From the NCBI RefSeq assembly GCF_022921115.1, contig NZ_CP095075.1, forward strand, positions 4,042,001 to 4,106,000: a DNA stretch of 64,000 nt. Reading direction: 5' to 3'. The DNA is from Halobacillus amylolyticus. Its GTDB lineage: Bacteria > Bacillota > Bacilli > Bacillales > Halobacillaceae. This document shows, piece by piece, positions 28,006-38,131 of this stretch (the stretch's first letter is position 1; the number at the start of each line of letters is the position of its first letter). Both the position numbers and the translations under genes were made by a program. The notes below the pieces were generated by a model. The model ran no database searches, was not told where the DNA came from, and worked only from the letters and a program-made list of their open reading frames with translations.

Positions 28006-29020
28006 ATGAAGAATTTCTTAGAAAAAAAAGGTGTACATATATCTGTTCAAACTTACTTAATTACAGCATTAAGTTACATGGCGCTTGGATTATTTTCATC
28101 ACTTATTATTGGGTTAATTATTAAAACAATAGGTGAACAGCTTGGATTTGCTCAATTTATAGACCTCGGGGATTTCGCTATGGATACGAAGATTTGGGGG
28201 GAGCGATCGGGGTTGCCATCGCTTATGGTTTGAAGGCACCACCTCTTGTCATTTTTGCTGCTTTGTTTAGTGGAGCCTACGGGGCAGATCTTGGCGGTCC
28301 AGCAGGAAGTTACATTTCTGCCTTGCTGGCTACTGAATTTGGGAAATTAATTAGTAAGGAAACGAGACTGGATATTATTTTAACGCCATTTTTAACCTTA
28401 ACAGTAGGTTTCTTTACAGGAATGTTCATCGGCCCGCCTATCGACCAGTTTATGACCGGATTTGGAGAAATTATTAATTGGGCAACAACACAACAACCTT
28501 TTATTATGGGAATGATAGTTGCTGTACTAATGGGGCTTGCCCTGACTGCGCCTATCTCAAGTCTGGCTATCGCACTCATGTTATCGATCGATGGGTTAGC
28601 GGCGGGGGCTGCGACGATTGGATGTGCGGCTCAAATGATTGGTTTCGCTACGATAAGTTACCGAGATAATGGCATGGGGGGGTTCTAGCACAGGGCATCG
28701 GAACATCGATGTTACAGGTTGCGAATATCGTAAAAAAACCTATCATTCTAGTGCCTCCTACAGTAGCGGGAGCCTTACTCGCACCGATCGCTACAGTTTG
28801 GCTTGAACTCGAAAATAATGCTTCAGGTGCTGGTATGGGAACGAGTGGATTAGTTGGTCAAATCATGACCTTTAATACGATGGGCTTCACATGGGAGATT
28901 GCTGGGATCATCCTTATTCTTCATATCATAGCTCCAGCTCTGATCAGTTATTTAATCGCAGCCTGGCTTAGGAAGAGGGGTCTGATTAAGCCTGGAGACA
29001 TGTTAATTGAATATGAGTAA
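28006..29020 (+). CDS. PfoR-like/PTS EIIC-type permease (two frameshifts)
   Basis: Polytopic membrane protein of the EIIC-like family that includes clostridial PfoR; the substrate is unknown. ATG 28006 has GGAAGGAGAG upstream. The frame breaks twice. At 28196-28201 a G6 run needs one more G to give KIWGGAIGVAIAYGLKAPP. At 28676-28682 a G7 run needs one more G to give NGMGGVLAQGIGTSMLQV. Restored length is about 338 residues with about nine helices, the family norm. Blocks GADLGGPAGSYISALLATEFGKL and LTAPISSLAIALML are conserved. Both losses are in G homopolymers, so sequencing error is likelier than decay or phase variation. No PTS EIIA/EIIB gene is nearby. Confidence 0.85.
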
Positions 29021-29053
29021 ACGTGTGCTAAAATAAGTTTTGGAGGTGGACAA

Positions 29054-29371
29054 ATGATCACATTAGAATCAGATGGTCAATTAAAACAACTAATTAATGA
29101 TGGACGGACGATCCTATTATTCTCAGCGGACTGGTGTCCGGACTGTCGAGTGATCGAACCTGTTCTTCCGGATATTGAATCTAAATTTGGAAATTGGACT
29201 TTTGTCCACGTCGACCGTGATCAGTTTATTCACGTATGTGCTGAACATGATATTTTTGGAATTCCAAGCTTCTTAGCATTTCATAAAGGTGAGGAAGTCG
29301 ATCGTTTCGTTAGTAAGGATCGAAAATCACAGGAGGATATTGAAGCATTTATTACCAATATAAATATATAA
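29054..29371 (+). CDS. ytpP: Thioredoxin-like protein YtpP
   Basis: 105 residues, a complete single thioredoxin fold. The active site is WCPDC (C28 and C31) after strand TILLFSADW, with the cis-proline loop GIPSFLAF near residue 77. The CPDC centre differs from thioredoxin's CGPC and is seen in YtpP proteins, which act in thiol redox balance in Bacillales. ATG 29054 follows GGAGGTGG. ytpQ and ytpR follow in the same direction. Confidence 0.9.
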   Translation: MITLESDGQLKQLINDGRTILLFSADWCPDCRVIEPVLPDIESKFGNWTFVHVDRDQFIHVCAEHDIFGIPSFLAFHKGEEVDRFVSKDRKSQEDIEAFITNINI

Positions 29372-29495
29372 CAAGTTTTGCTATATGCAGTTTGTTTCTA
29401 TCTAAAGCTGATCGAACAACTATCATGTGTATTGGCCTGTGAGATATGCTAAAATAGATAGCGGAATATTTCTTCCATCAAAAAAGGAGGAAAAA

Positions 29496-30305
29496 ATGAT
29501 GAAAATGACGAGTATAAAAATGAAGAAAATCCTCGAGGAACGGTTGCATTATGAAGAATGGAACACCGTTTTTAATCGAGATAAAGATACGTTTAGGGTT
29601 GAGTGGAAGGAGTCTGGCAAAGGAATCACTATCACTCTTCCAAATGTCATTGCTAAATATGAAAATCGTGGTGAAAAGACAGTTGATGAACTGGAGGAAC
29701 ATGTAAAAGAAGCATTAAGGATCATGAACCAAACACATGAACTCACAGGGAAGGAGCAGCACATTTTTCCTGTTATCAGAGCGGCTTCGTTTCCAGTAGA
29801 GACCGACAATGGCAAAAAGCTGGTCACAACTGAACATACGGCTGAGACAAGGGTTTATTATGCCTTAGACTTAGGTAAATCCTATCAGCTTATTGACGAA
29901 GAAATGGTGAAGAATGAAAATTGGACGGTTGATCGAATGAAGGAAATCGCAAGTTTTAATGTGCGATCTCTATCAGTTGATATGAAAAAAGATACGGTGT
30001 ACGGCAATGATTTTTATTTTCAGTCTACACAGGATGGCTACGATGCGAGCCGCATTTTGAATGAGGTACTTTTAGAAAAATTAAAAGCTGAATTTGAAGG
30101 CGAGCTTGCGATTAGTATCCCGCACCAGGATGTTATTATTTTTGCAGATATTAAAAATCCTGAGGGCTATGATATCCTAGCTCAAATGGCGATGAAATTT
30201 TTTGCAGAAGGACTTGTTCCGGTAACATCATTGTCTTTCCTATATGAAGATAAACAGCTTGAACCTATTTTCATCCTTGCTCAAAAAAAACCAAAGAAAA
30301 AGTGA
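29496..30305 (+). CDS. ytpQ: YtpQ, DUF1444 family protein
   Basis: 269 residues from ATG 29496 (AAAGGAGG upstream; a second ATG follows immediately). Soluble, no signal peptide. Family landmarks: the N-terminal helix MKKILEERLHYEEWNTVFNRDKDTFRVEWK, central FPVIRAASFPVE and the C-terminal DILAQMAMKFFAEGLVPVTSLSFLYE. Function unknown; always next to ytpR in Bacillales. It is 15 bases from ytpR, probably in one transcript with ytpP. Confidence 0.88.
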   Translation: MMKMTSIKMKKILEERLHYEEWNTVFNRDKDTFRVEWKESGKGITITLPNVIAKYENRGEKTVDELEEHVKEALRIMNQTHELTGKEQHIFPVIRAASFPVETDNGKKLVTTEHTAETRVYYALDLGKSYQLIDEEMVKNENWTVDRMKEIASFNVRSLSVDMKKDTVYGNDFYFQSTQDGYDASRILNEVLLEKLKAEFEGELAISIPHQDVIIFADIKNPEGYDILAQMAMKFFAEGLVPVTSLSFLYEDKQLEPIFILAQKKPKKK

Positions 30306-30320
30306 AAGGACGATCATTGA

Positions 30321-30926
30321 ATGGATGTTTTTTATAACCCTGAGGGAGTCGGGGATGTCTTAATTATCCCAATTAAACAGGGGGATCGCTTAACGACTAC
30401 TCATAAATCCCATGGGGACATAGTGAAAATTACAGATAAGCAGGATGGATCCCTTCTCGGCTACAATATTTTTAACGCATCTGAGCACTTCACTCTAGAA
30501 GGTCAAGGTAAGCTGATGATGACAAGTGAAATCCTTGAACAGACAAGGACACTTTTTACAAAGCAACAGTTAAATGACTCGCTTGATTTCGATTTATCAC
30601 CAAAGTTTGTTGTTGGATATGTGACGGAAAAAAGCCAGCATGAGAACGCTGACAAGCTAAGTGTGTGTCAGGTCGATGTAGGCGATGAAGCCCTGCAAAT
30701 CGTATGTGGAGCACCGAATATTGATCAAGGTCAAAAAGTCGTTGTGGCCAAGGTGGGGGCTGTGATGCCAAGCGGTATGAAAATTAAAGACGCCAAGCTT
30801 CGCGGTGTTCCTTCAAGCGGAATGATTTGTTCGGCAAAAGAGCTTGAGTTAGAAAACGCTCCACAGGAAAAAGGAATCTTAGTTTTAGATGAACATTATG
30901 AAAAAGGACAACCTTTTGAATTTTAA
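30321..30926 (+). CDS. ytpR: YtpR, tRNA-binding-domain protein
   Basis: 201 residues. The C-terminal half (about 93-195) is an EMAP/PheT-N type OB-fold tRNA-binding domain: [70 protein letters not shown]. The N-terminal half resembles the first part of the phenylalanyl-tRNA synthetase beta-chain relative YtpR. The cellular role is not established. It ends at a strong terminator. Confidence 0.92.
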   Translation: MDVFYNPEGVGDVLIIPIKQGDRLTTTHKSHGDIVKITDKQDGSLLGYNIFNASEHFTLEGQGKLMMTSEILEQTRTLFTKQQLNDSLDFDLSPKFVVGYVTEKSQHENADKLSVCQVDVGDEALQIVCGAPNIDQGQKVVVAKVGAVMPSGMKIKDAKLRGVPSSGMICSAKELELENAPQEKGILVLDEHYEKGQPFEF

Positions 30927-30938
30927 ATGATAAATATG

Positions 30939-30983
30939 GAAGCAAAGGGAACTTATGAACTACGCCCTTTGCTTCTTTTTCTT
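30939..30983 (+). terminator. Terminator after ytpPQR
   Basis: GAAGCAAAGGG / CCCTTTGCTTC hairpin followed by TTTTTC. Confidence 0.9.
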
Positions 30984-31088
30984 TGTGATACGCTTTTTTT
31001 AAACGTATTGTAAACCAAATTCACCTAAAAACCTGTTAAAATAAAGATAACCACTGCCCATTATTTACATAGAGAGAGTGTGAGAATT

Positions 31089-33455
31089 ATGTGGAACGAA
31101 TTTAAAAATAAATTTAAGAATTTATTTGATTCCGAGGAAGAAGTAAAACCGCGGACTACATCAAATGGTGAGAAGCCTAAGCGCCAGGAGTCAAACGCTA
31201 ATACTAAAATGACGTATAAGTACCCTAAAGCAGGGAATTTTCGCTTCCCTGTTATTCCGGACGCTTCAGATGAAAATGAGAATGAAAAACCTGTTTATAA
31301 AACGAGATCAAAGAAAAGGAATCAAGAAAAACACAAGGAACAAAATTTTTCTCAAGGAAAAGGGGCAAAAAAAACAACTTCTTCACCTAAACCTAAACTG
31401 CCAACAACTTCTTCAACGCCATTTACACCGAGTTATGTTCCGTCACCGATCTATGGCTATAACCCTAGGACCGAGCCCACAGTTAAAGAGGAAGATTTAA
31501 ATTATAAAGAACAGAGTATTGATAATCCTCCTCTTAATATCGAACAGGCCCGTAATGATGAAGAACAATGGCAGGAGATTCGACAACGTATGCGTGGCAA
31601 AATTGATTCGGGTAAAGAACGAGAAAGAACTCGATTATCTACAAATCAACGCTCGACTGAAGATACTCGAAAGCAGGAACTAAAACAAGAGGAACATGTG
31701 CAGGAATTAGCACCAGTAAAAGAGACTTCCCAAAATGAAAGGCTGGAGCAAACGGAATCTGATCCCAGCCCAGAAGTGAAAAAGGATGATGTAGAAGTTA
31801 AGGAGCTTGAAGAGACCCGTCCGACTTCTCAAACTGAAGTGAAAAAGTCTCCTTCTCGTCCACCATCACAGAGATCACGTGTACCATTCAATGTAGTGAT
31901 GACACCTAGAGATAAACGAACTAGAGATCAACAAAAAAAAACACCACAAAAAGAAAATAATGACAAACAGCAGACAAAACCTTCTGAAGTGACCAGTATG
32001 GCAGAATTAAATAACACTGAAGAAACTATACGCAAGGAATATACTACACCGCTTCACTTGTTAAACGATCCGGTTGAGCAATCTACAAATGATCAAGCCT
32101 GGGTAGAACAACAGATGGACCTGCTTGAGACGACACTTCGTCAATTCCACGTAAAGGCAAAGGTTGTCCATGCTATGAAGGGACCTGCAGTAACAAGGTT
32201 TGAAGTGCAGCCAGAGCCGGGGGTAAAGGTGAGTAAGATCACCAATTTATCAGATGATATTAAGCTCAGTATGGCAGCACGTGATATCCGAATTGAGGCA
32301 CCTATACCCGGTAAACAAGCTGTAGGTATAGAGGTACCAAATCAGCAGGCAGAAATGGTCGGATTACAAAAGATTTTTGAGTCTGATGCTTTTAAGAAGG
32401 ATTCTTCTCCATTGTCCGTTGCTCTTGGGTTAGATATTGGTGGAGGTGCAGTGGTGACGAACCTGAAGAAAATGCCCCATGGATTGATCGCAGGCGCAAC
32501 AGGCTCTGGAAAAAGTGTGTGTATCAATACAATATTAATTAGTCTTTTATATAAAGCCCATCATGAAGATGTGAAGTTCCTTTTGATTGATCCAAAAATG
32601 GTTGAACTCGCTCCATATAATAACTTGCCACACCTTGTTTCTCCTGTAATCACAGACGTCAAAGCAGCCACAACGGCACTAAAATGGGCTGTGAAAGAAA
32701 TGGAGGAACGTTACGAAAAGTTTGTAGATGAAGGCGTAAGAGATGTTGAGCGCTATAACGAAAAGGTGTTGAAGCAAGGAAGAAGATCTGACAAACTACC
32801 TTACCTCGTTATCGTTATAGACGAACTTGCTGATTTGATGATGGTTTCACCCCAAGATGTGGAGGACTCTATTTGTCGGATCGCTCAAAAGGCAAGAGCA
32901 TGCGGCATCCATTTGCTTTTGGCCACACAGCGGCCATCAGTGGACGTTATAACCGGTTTAATTAAAGCGAATATTCCAACTCGCATCGCGTTCAGTGTTT
33001 CGTCCCAGGTCGATTCTAGAACGATTATCGATTCAGGCGGTGCAGAGAAATTGCTTGGAAAAGGAGATATGCTGTTCATTGAAAATGGCTCCGGACAGTC
33101 GGTACGCATCCAAGGTGCCTTTGTTTCCGATGATGAAATTGAACGCATTACCGGTCATGTGAAAAAAATTGCCCCGCCTAACTATCTGTTTGAACAAGAA
33201 GAGTTGATTAAGCAGCATTCAAGTGAAGAAGAAACAGATGTTTTATTTGAGGAAGCTGTCCAATTTGTTATTGACCATAATGGTGCGAGTGCATCACTGC
33301 TACAGCGAAGATTTAAGGTCGGTTATAATCGTGCCGCGCGTTTAATTGACCAGATGGAGGATTATGGAATTATCTCTGAGCAAAAAGGCAGTAAACCTAG
33401 GGATATTCTATTAAACAGGCAGCAAGTAACAGAACTTATGAGCACAATGGCTTAG
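31089..33455 (+). CDS. sftA: Soluble DNA translocase SftA (FtsK/SpoIIIE family)
   Basis: 788 residues from ATG 31089; GTG 31080 nine bases earlier is possible. There is no transmembrane part: a charged, low-complexity N-terminal region (about 1-320, rich in K/E/Q/S/P) precedes the motor. Walker A GATGSGKS is at 469-476, Walker B VIVIDELADLM with D578/E579, and a C-terminal winged-helix gamma-like domain (about 715-780, HNGASASLLQRRFKVGYNRAARLIDQMEDYGII). SftA works with SpoIIIE to move DNA away from the closing septum at division. It is shorter than B. subtilis SftA because the disordered linker is shorter. Confidence 0.92.
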   Translation: MWNEFKNKFKNLFDSEEEVKPRTTSNGEKPKRQESNANTKMTYKYPKAGNFRFPVIPDASDENENEKPVYKTRSKKRNQEKHKEQNFSQGKGAKKTTSSPKPKLPTTSSTPFTPSYVPSPIYGYNPRTEPTVKEEDLNYKEQSIDNPPLNIEQARNDEEQWQEIRQRMRGKIDSGKERERTRLSTNQRSTEDTRKQELKQEEHVQELAPVKETSQNERLEQTESDPSPEVKKDDVEVKELEETRPTSQTEVKKSPSRPPSQRSRVPFNVVMTPRDKRTRDQQKKTPQKENNDKQQTKPSEVTSMAELNNTEETIRKEYTTPLHLLNDPVEQSTNDQAWVEQQMDLLETTLRQFHVKAKVVHAMKGPAVTRFEVQPEPGVKVSKITNLSDDIKLSMAARDIRIEAPIPGKQAVGIEVPNQQAEMVGLQKIFESDAFKKDSSPLSVALGLDIGGGAVVTNLKKMPHGLIAGATGSGKSVCINTILISLLYKAHHEDVKFLLIDPKMVELAPYNNLPHLVSPVITDVKAATTALKWAVKEMEERYEKFVDEGVRDVERYNEKVLKQGRRSDKLPYLVIVIDELADLMMVSPQDVEDSICRIAQKARACGIHLLLATQRPSVDVITGLIKANIPTRIAFSVSSQVDSRTIIDSGGAEKLLGKGDMLFIENGSGQSVRIQGAFVSDDEIERITGHVKKIAPPNYLFEQEELIKQHSSEEETDVLFEEAVQFVIDHNGASASLLQRRFKVGYNRAARLIDQMEDYGIISEQKGSKPRDILLNRQQVTELMSTMA

Positions 33456-33562
33456 TATCGTATGTTTAAATAGATATAACTCTTGTTAAAAATGTGAGCT
33501 TTCTATATCATAAACAAAGTATGTATGGTTAATTCGATCTTAACTGTTTAAGGAGTAAAGTG

Positions 33563-34678
33563 ATGAAAGAAATTGAGAGTAAACTAAAAGGTGAAATTTC
33601 TCGTCTGACTAATAAAACATTTAAATTCGATGAACGTGTAGCTGAAGGATGGTTTTCAGCCGTTTATTTTTTGAAAACGAAAGAAATTGTTGAACAACAT
33701 TTAGCAGATAATGTTGTAACGATGCAGTTTTTTCAAAAGGAACATAATGCAGTCCTGTGTGGAACAGATGAAGCGATTGCCCTCATCCACACATTTTCTG
33801 ATCACCCGGAAAAACTGGATATACATTCTTTAAAGGATGGCGACAAGATAAGTCCGTATGAAACGGTCATGACGATCACAGGACCTTATCAATATTTTGG
33901 TTTCTTAGAAGGAATTATTGATGGAATCCTGGCCAGAAGAACATCTGTTGCGACAAATGTATATAACGTTGTTAATGCGGCCCGCACATCTGGCAAGCAA
34001 AAACCGGTTATATTCATGGGGGATCGAGATGATCACTTCACGCAACAGGCAGGTGATGGATATTCAGCGTTCATTGGTGGTTCAACAGCCCAAGCCACTC
34101 ACGCAATGAATGAATGGTGGGGGAAAGAGGGGATGGGTACGATGCCGCATGCCCTGATCCAAATGTTTAAGGGCGATGTTGTTGCAGCCTCTAAAGCTTA
34201 TCAAAGCCAATTTCCTAATGATAAACTAATGGCTCTTGTTGACTATAATAATGACGTCATAACCGATTCCCTGAAAGTAGCACGTGAATTTGGGGAGGAC
34301 CTAATAAGCGTACGGCTCGATACATCCCGGAACCTGGTTGATAAATATTTTTTAAGAAACCAGCATTTAATGGGCACCTTTGACCCGCGCGGAGTAAATC
34401 CTGAACTTGTATTTGCCCTTCGGAAGGCCCTTGACAATGAAGGCTATCACCATGTGAAAATTGTCGTTACTGGTGGCTTTACTGAGGAAAGAATACGGGC
34501 ATTTGAAGAACTAAGTGTACCTGTAGACATGTACGGTGTTGGGGGAAGTCTGTTAAAGATAGGTATAGGCTTCACAGGAGATAATGTCTTAATCGATGGT
34601 AAGCCTGAGGCAAAAGATGGCAGACGTTACAATCCCAATCCGCGCCTTAAACTTGTCGATTTTATCGGCAATCAATAA
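33563..34678 (+). CDS. Nicotinate phosphoribosyltransferase-like protein
   Basis: 371 residues from ATG 33563 (AAGGAG at 33550-33555). It belongs to the short nicotinate/quinolinate phosphoribosyltransferase group. Blocks GPYQYFGFLEGIIDGILARRTSVATN, GDRDDHFTQQAGDGYSAFIGG, MPHALIQMFKGD and VTGGFTEERIRAFEELSVPVDMYGVGGSL include the PRPP/phosphate-binding ends of the barrel. The enzyme makes nicotinate mononucleotide in the NAD salvage route; an NAD kinase lies at 60864. It is a single gene between sftA and murC. Annotation as pncB would be less certain, since this is not the long form. Confidence 0.88.
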   Translation: MKEIESKLKGEISRLTNKTFKFDERVAEGWFSAVYFLKTKEIVEQHLADNVVTMQFFQKEHNAVLCGTDEAIALIHTFSDHPEKLDIHSLKDGDKISPYETVMTITGPYQYFGFLEGIIDGILARRTSVATNVYNVVNAARTSGKQKPVIFMGDRDDHFTQQAGDGYSAFIGGSTAQATHAMNEWWGKEGMGTMPHALIQMFKGDVVAASKAYQSQFPNDKLMALVDYNNDVITDSLKVAREFGEDLISVRLDTSRNLVDKYFLRNQHLMGTFDPRGVNPELVFALRKALDNEGYHHVKIVVTGGFTEERIRAFEELSVPVDMYGVGGSLLKIGIGFTGDNVLIDGKPEAKDGRRYNPNPRLKLVDFIGNQ

Positions 34679-34930
34679 GTTCTTTTCATGATCATATATG
34701 GATCGAGACTAGACGAAAGTTTTCCCATTCATCTGTATAATTCTCAAATGCAGTAAATCTTCATGACGTTAGAAGCTTTTTCTCTATGTGGAGACGTGGT
34801 AAAATGAATGAATGCTCTTTGCCGTGATTGCTTTTACATAGTGAGTATGAACGAGCCAAAGATTCGCAAGCTAATATGAATTACATACACTATACAATAG
34901 TGATTTACTTTACTTTGGAGGTTCTTGTTT

Positions 34931-36226
34931 ATGACAACTTACCATTTTATTGGTATTAAAGGAACAGGAATGAGTGCACTTGCACAAATTTTGCATGATT
35001 CTGGTGAAAACGTTCAAGGCTCAGATGTTGAAAAAAGTTTTTTCACTCAAGAAGTCCTTGAAGCGAAAGAAATCCCCATTTTCCCTTTTACTAAAGATAA
35101 TATAGAAGAAGGATTAACAATTATAGCAGGTAATGCTTTTAGTGAGGATCATGAGGAGGTTATTGCAGCCAAACAACTGGGATTACCTTTCTACTGGTAC
35201 CATGAATTCTTAGGTGAATGGCTTGAGAAATACACAAGTATTGCTGTAACGGGTGCACATGGGAAAACATCGACGACAGGGTTACTGTCACATGTTCTTT
35301 CCGAAAATTACCCCACTTCGTACTTAATCGGAGATGGCACTGGGAAAGGGCATGGGGACAGTCAATATTTCGCTTTTGAAGCATGTGAGTACCGTAGACA
35401 TTTCTTAGAGTATGCCCCTGATTACGCGATTATGACAAACATTGACTTTGACCATCCGGATTACTTTACGAGTATCGATGATGTGTTTCAAGCCTTCCAA
35501 CAAATGGCGAAGCAAGTAAAAAAAGGGATCATTGCTTGCGGGGATGACGAACATCTTCAACACATTCAAGCAAATGTTCCTGTATTGTACTATGGCTTGG
35601 CAGACTCGAACGATTTTCAAGCTCAAAATATTAAGGAAGACGGGCAGGGAACAACGTTTGATGTGTTTGTACGAAACACATTCTATGCAACATTTACGAT
35701 CCCGCAATTTGGCAACCACACGGTATTAAATGCCTTGAGTGTTATAGCGATATGTCAATATGAAGGGATGTCAGCAGAGCAAATTAGTAAGCTTTCTACA
35801 TTCAATGGAGTGAAACGCAGGTTTACGGAAAAGAATTGGAAGGATCAAATCCTCGTAGATGATTATGCCCATCACCCTATTGAGATAGCAGCTACTATTG
35901 ATTCAGCGAGGAAAAAGTATTCGGGGAGACCTGTTGTAGCAATTTTCCAGCCACATACGTTTACACGGACTAAGACATTCCTTAATGAGTTTGCCGAAAG
36001 TTTAAAATTGGCAGATCATGTATTCTTGTGCGATATTTTCGGCTCTGCACGGGAGAATAACGGGAAATTGACGATCGAACATTTACAAAGGCTCGTCCCT
36101 GACGCCCATATTCTTAACGTTGATGAGACCGATCAACTAGCTGAGTTTGAAAATGGTATTTTACTATTCATGGGTGCAGGGGATATTCAGAAGTTTCAAA
36201 GAGCTTATGAAGAAAGTAATGAGTAA
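34931..36226 (+). CDS. murC: UDP-N-acetylmuramate-L-alanine ligase MurC
   Basis: 431 residues from ATG 34931 (GGAGG at 34917-34921; TTG 34925 would be too close). The N-terminal dinucleotide-type loop [11 protein letters not shown] is at 8-18, the ATP loop [11 protein letters not shown] at 106-116, [10 protein letters not shown] near 175 and the C-terminal [14 protein letters not shown]. MurC adds L-Ala to UDP-MurNAc, the first peptide step of peptidoglycan. A probable promoter -10 (TATACAAT) precedes it and a terminator follows. In B. subtilis it has the same neighbours, ytxG and ytpST. Confidence 0.95.
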   Translation: MTTYHFIGIKGTGMSALAQILHDSGENVQGSDVEKSFFTQEVLEAKEIPIFPFTKDNIEEGLTIIAGNAFSEDHEEVIAAKQLGLPFYWYHEFLGEWLEKYTSIAVTGAHGKTSTTGLLSHVLSENYPTSYLIGDGTGKGHGDSQYFAFEACEYRRHFLEYAPDYAIMTNIDFDHPDYFTSIDDVFQAFQQMAKQVKKGIIACGDDEHLQHIQANVPVLYYGLADSNDFQAQNIKEDGQGTTFDVFVRNTFYATFTIPQFGNHTVLNALSVIAICQYEGMSAEQISKLSTFNGVKRRFTEKNWKDQILVDDYAHHPIEIAATIDSARKKYSGRPVVAIFQPHTFTRTKTFLNEFAESLKLADHVFLCDIFGSARENNGKLTIEHLQRLVPDAHILNVDETDQLAEFENGILLFMGAGDIQKFQRAYEESNE

Positions 36227-36237
36227 CCAATTTATTA

Positions 36238-36276
36238 TGTGCGGGCAGCAGGATTGTCCGCACAGTTTTCTTTTGT
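36238..36276 (+). terminator. Terminator after murC
   Basis: TGTGCGG / CCGCACA with a 14-base loop, followed by TTTTCTTTT. Confidence 0.8.
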
Positions 36277-36434
36277 GAAAAAATTAATGGTTAAATTCGT
36301 CAAAATTTAGAGGGATTTAGTAAAAAGATCTCGAATATAACCATTAAATGCATACTGCACGTTTATAATTTACCTGAATTGGGTAATTACTAAACTGTAG
36401 TGAATACATATGTGAAGGAGTGTGCGTAAAGGCG

Positions 36435-36851
36435 ATGATTATTATGTTATATATTGCTGCGTTGATCGCAGCGGTAGCATTTGCAGTTCTAGTCATTTTC
36501 GTTGCTAGAACCTTAATAGCCGTACGTCGGACTATGAACAATGTAGCCGATACGTTGGAAGGCGTTGAGAAGCAAATGGAAGGCATTACATTAGAGACAA
36601 CGGCTTTATTAAACAAAACGAACAAGTTAGCTGAAGATGTCGGAGAGAAATCTCAAAAACTGAACACTTTAGTCGATGGGGTTAAGGGAATTGGTGATTC
36701 TGTTCAAGATTTCAACCAATCTTTACGAACTTTTTCAAAAGGTCTGACAACATCAGCTAATAACAATACTGATTCGGCTGCACAGGCTATGAAGTGGGGT
36801 CAAGTAGCTATTAACCTTTGGAAGAAGACAAAGAAAGAAGATCTTAAATAA
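36435..36851 (+). CDS. ytxG: YtxG, DUF948 membrane protein
   Basis: 138 residues from ATG 36435; GTG 36420 or ATG 36444 are alternatives because AAGGAG at 36415-36420 is a little far. One N-terminal transmembrane helix (about 2-25), then an amphipathic coiled-coil-like cytoplasmic or extracellular region with heptads (VADTLEGVEKQMEGITLETTALLNKTNKLAEDV). It is in a three-gene group with ytxH and ytxJ; in B. subtilis ytxGHJ is a general-stress (SigB/SigH) operon. No SigB promoter was clearly recognised here. Confidence 0.87.
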   Translation: MIIMLYIAALIAAVAFAVLVIFVARTLIAVRRTMNNVADTLEGVEKQMEGITLETTALLNKTNKLAEDVGEKSQKLNTLVDGVKGIGDSVQDFNQSLRTFSKGLTTSANNNTDSAAQAMKWGQVAINLWKKTKKEDLK

Positions 36852-36869
36852 AACAGGAGGAGAGCAATA

Positions 36870-37331
36870 ATGAGTACAGAGAATAATCAAACAAATGAAA
36901 AGTTGAACACAAACGGGAGAGATTTTGTCCTTGGCTCACTAATTGGAGGACTTGTAGGGGCAATCGTTGCCCTATTATTCGCCCCTAAATCAGGTAGAGA
37001 GCTGCGGACGAACATTGGGGAAAGTTCAAGTGATTGGAGAGAGCGTGCAGGTGAATGGAAGGATGTAGCCTACGAAAAAAGTGGCGAATGGAAAGACCGT
37101 GCTGTTGAGTCTTCTTCACAGTTCTCCAAAAACGTATCAGAGAAATCACAAGAGTTGGGCTCTAAGGTGAAGGATTCTACTAAATCATTACAGGATAAAG
37201 TGAAGAATGGACGCAATAGCGAAGATGAAGAAGCGGAAAAAGCAGCACAGGAAGTAGCTGAGGCAATTGAAGAAGCAGCACAGGAATTAGAGAAACAACA
37301 GGACTCAACAACTTCTTCCAATATTAAGTAA
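36870..37331 (+). CDS. ytxH: YtxH, general-stress-type membrane-anchored protein
   Basis: 153 residues. After a short polar start comes one glycine-rich transmembrane helix, FVLGSLIGGLVGAIVALLFAPKSGRELR (about 20-45), the YtxH/DUF883-like signature. The remainder is highly charged and predicted helical, with repeats of the W-K/R-D/E pattern (DWRERAGEWKDVAYEKSGEWKDRA) and an E/A-rich end. AGGAGGAG before the ATG. It is 18 bases after ytxG and ends at a weak hairpin. Confidence 0.88.
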   Translation: MSTENNQTNEKLNTNGRDFVLGSLIGGLVGAIVALLFAPKSGRELRTNIGESSSDWRERAGEWKDVAYEKSGEWKDRAVESSSQFSKNVSEKSQELGSKVKDSTKSLQDKVKNGRNSEDEEAEKAAQEVAEAIEEAAQELEKQQDSTTSSNIK

Positions 37332-37337
37332 CAAAAG

Positions 37338-37372
37338 CGAGCGGGGGCTTTATGGCCTCTGCTCTTTTTGAT
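37338..37372 (+). terminator. Possible terminator after ytxGH
   Basis: GAGCGGGGGC / GGCCTCTGCTC imperfect hairpin with TTTTT at the end. Confidence 0.55.
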
Positions 37373-37454
37373 GGATGTGTAGACTTTTTAACAGCCTGTA
37401 ACTTCTGAACTCAGTCGAACATCAATTGGAACTTACAAGAAGGAGAGATAGTTT

Positions 37455-37799
37455 ATGGAGATTAAACTTATCGAAACAAAAGAGCAATTTGACGATGTTA
37501 TTGAAAATAGTGAAAAATTCTTTTTGTTCAAACATAGTTTAACCTGTCCAATCAGTGCTTCAGCAAAAGAGGAATTTGAAAAATACAGTCAAGAATCTGT
37601 AATCCCTTGTTATATGATTCATGTACAAGATGCTAGAAAGTTAAGTAATACAATTGTTCAAGACTTTGCTGTTAAACACGAGTCTCCACAAGCGTTGTTA
37701 TTTAATGGTAAATCTGTAGGTTGGCATGAAAGCCATCAGAACATCACAAATGCTTCGTTATCTAAAGCCGTTGAATATGCAGGGGATGACCTTCCTTAG
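37455..37799 (+). CDS. ytxJ: YtxJ, monothiol bacilliredoxin-like protein
   Basis: 114 residues with thioredoxin-like fold. The single active-site cysteine is C31 in FLFKHSLTCPISASA, and the cis-proline loop is near HESPQALLF. YtxJ proteins belong to the bacillithiol redox system and are proposed to remove bacillithiol from protein cysteines. ATG 37455 has AAGGAGAG upstream. An 18-bp imperfect direct repeat flanks the gene (37403-37420 and 37908-37925). Confidence 0.88.
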   Translation: MEIKLIETKEQFDDVIENSEKFFLFKHSLTCPISASAKEEFEKYSQESVIPCYMIHVQDARKLSNTIVQDFAVKHESPQALLFNGKSVGWHESHQNITNASLSKAVEYAGDDLP

Positions 37800-38131
37800 T
37801 GCTAGGTTGGGAAATTAAAAATATTAGACTACATGAGTTTGTCGTAACAGTGCAAAGCACACAGACAGACACGAAAGGCTAGTTAATTGACTGCGGGCCA
37901 TAGGACGTTCTGAACTTAGTCGAACTTCTCCTTACGTATCTGTGGGGCAATTGCGCTTATGTTCTATACTATTGACTTATTTTAGGCAATAAAAGAAATC
38001 TTTTTAACTAATTCTTAATGAAAGCCCTTTCTAAGGGTGACAACTTTCATAAAATTCGCTATAATTAACCCTAATTATCTAAAGAATTAATTTCATTTAC
38101 AGGAAACTAAACAATCATAGGGGGACTAATC
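37800..38131 (+). other. Intergenic region ytxJ-aroA with aroA promoter
   Basis: About 330 bases. It holds the second copy of the 18-bp repeat TTCTGAACTTAGTCGAAC (37908-37925) and, near the end, a strong SigA-type promoter (38037-38065). No gene, riboswitch or T-box was seen; the remaining sequence is AT-rich. Confidence 0.6.
38037..38065 (+). promoter_or_regulatory. SigA-type promoter of aroA
   Basis: GTGACA (38037-38042) and TATAAT (38060-38065) with a 17-base spacer. It lies 67 bases upstream of the DAHP synthase start. Confidence 0.75.

Noticed and set aside
31270-31500. Basic 76-codon frame inside sftA
   Set aside because: Out-of-frame reading of the low-complexity N-terminal region of SftA.
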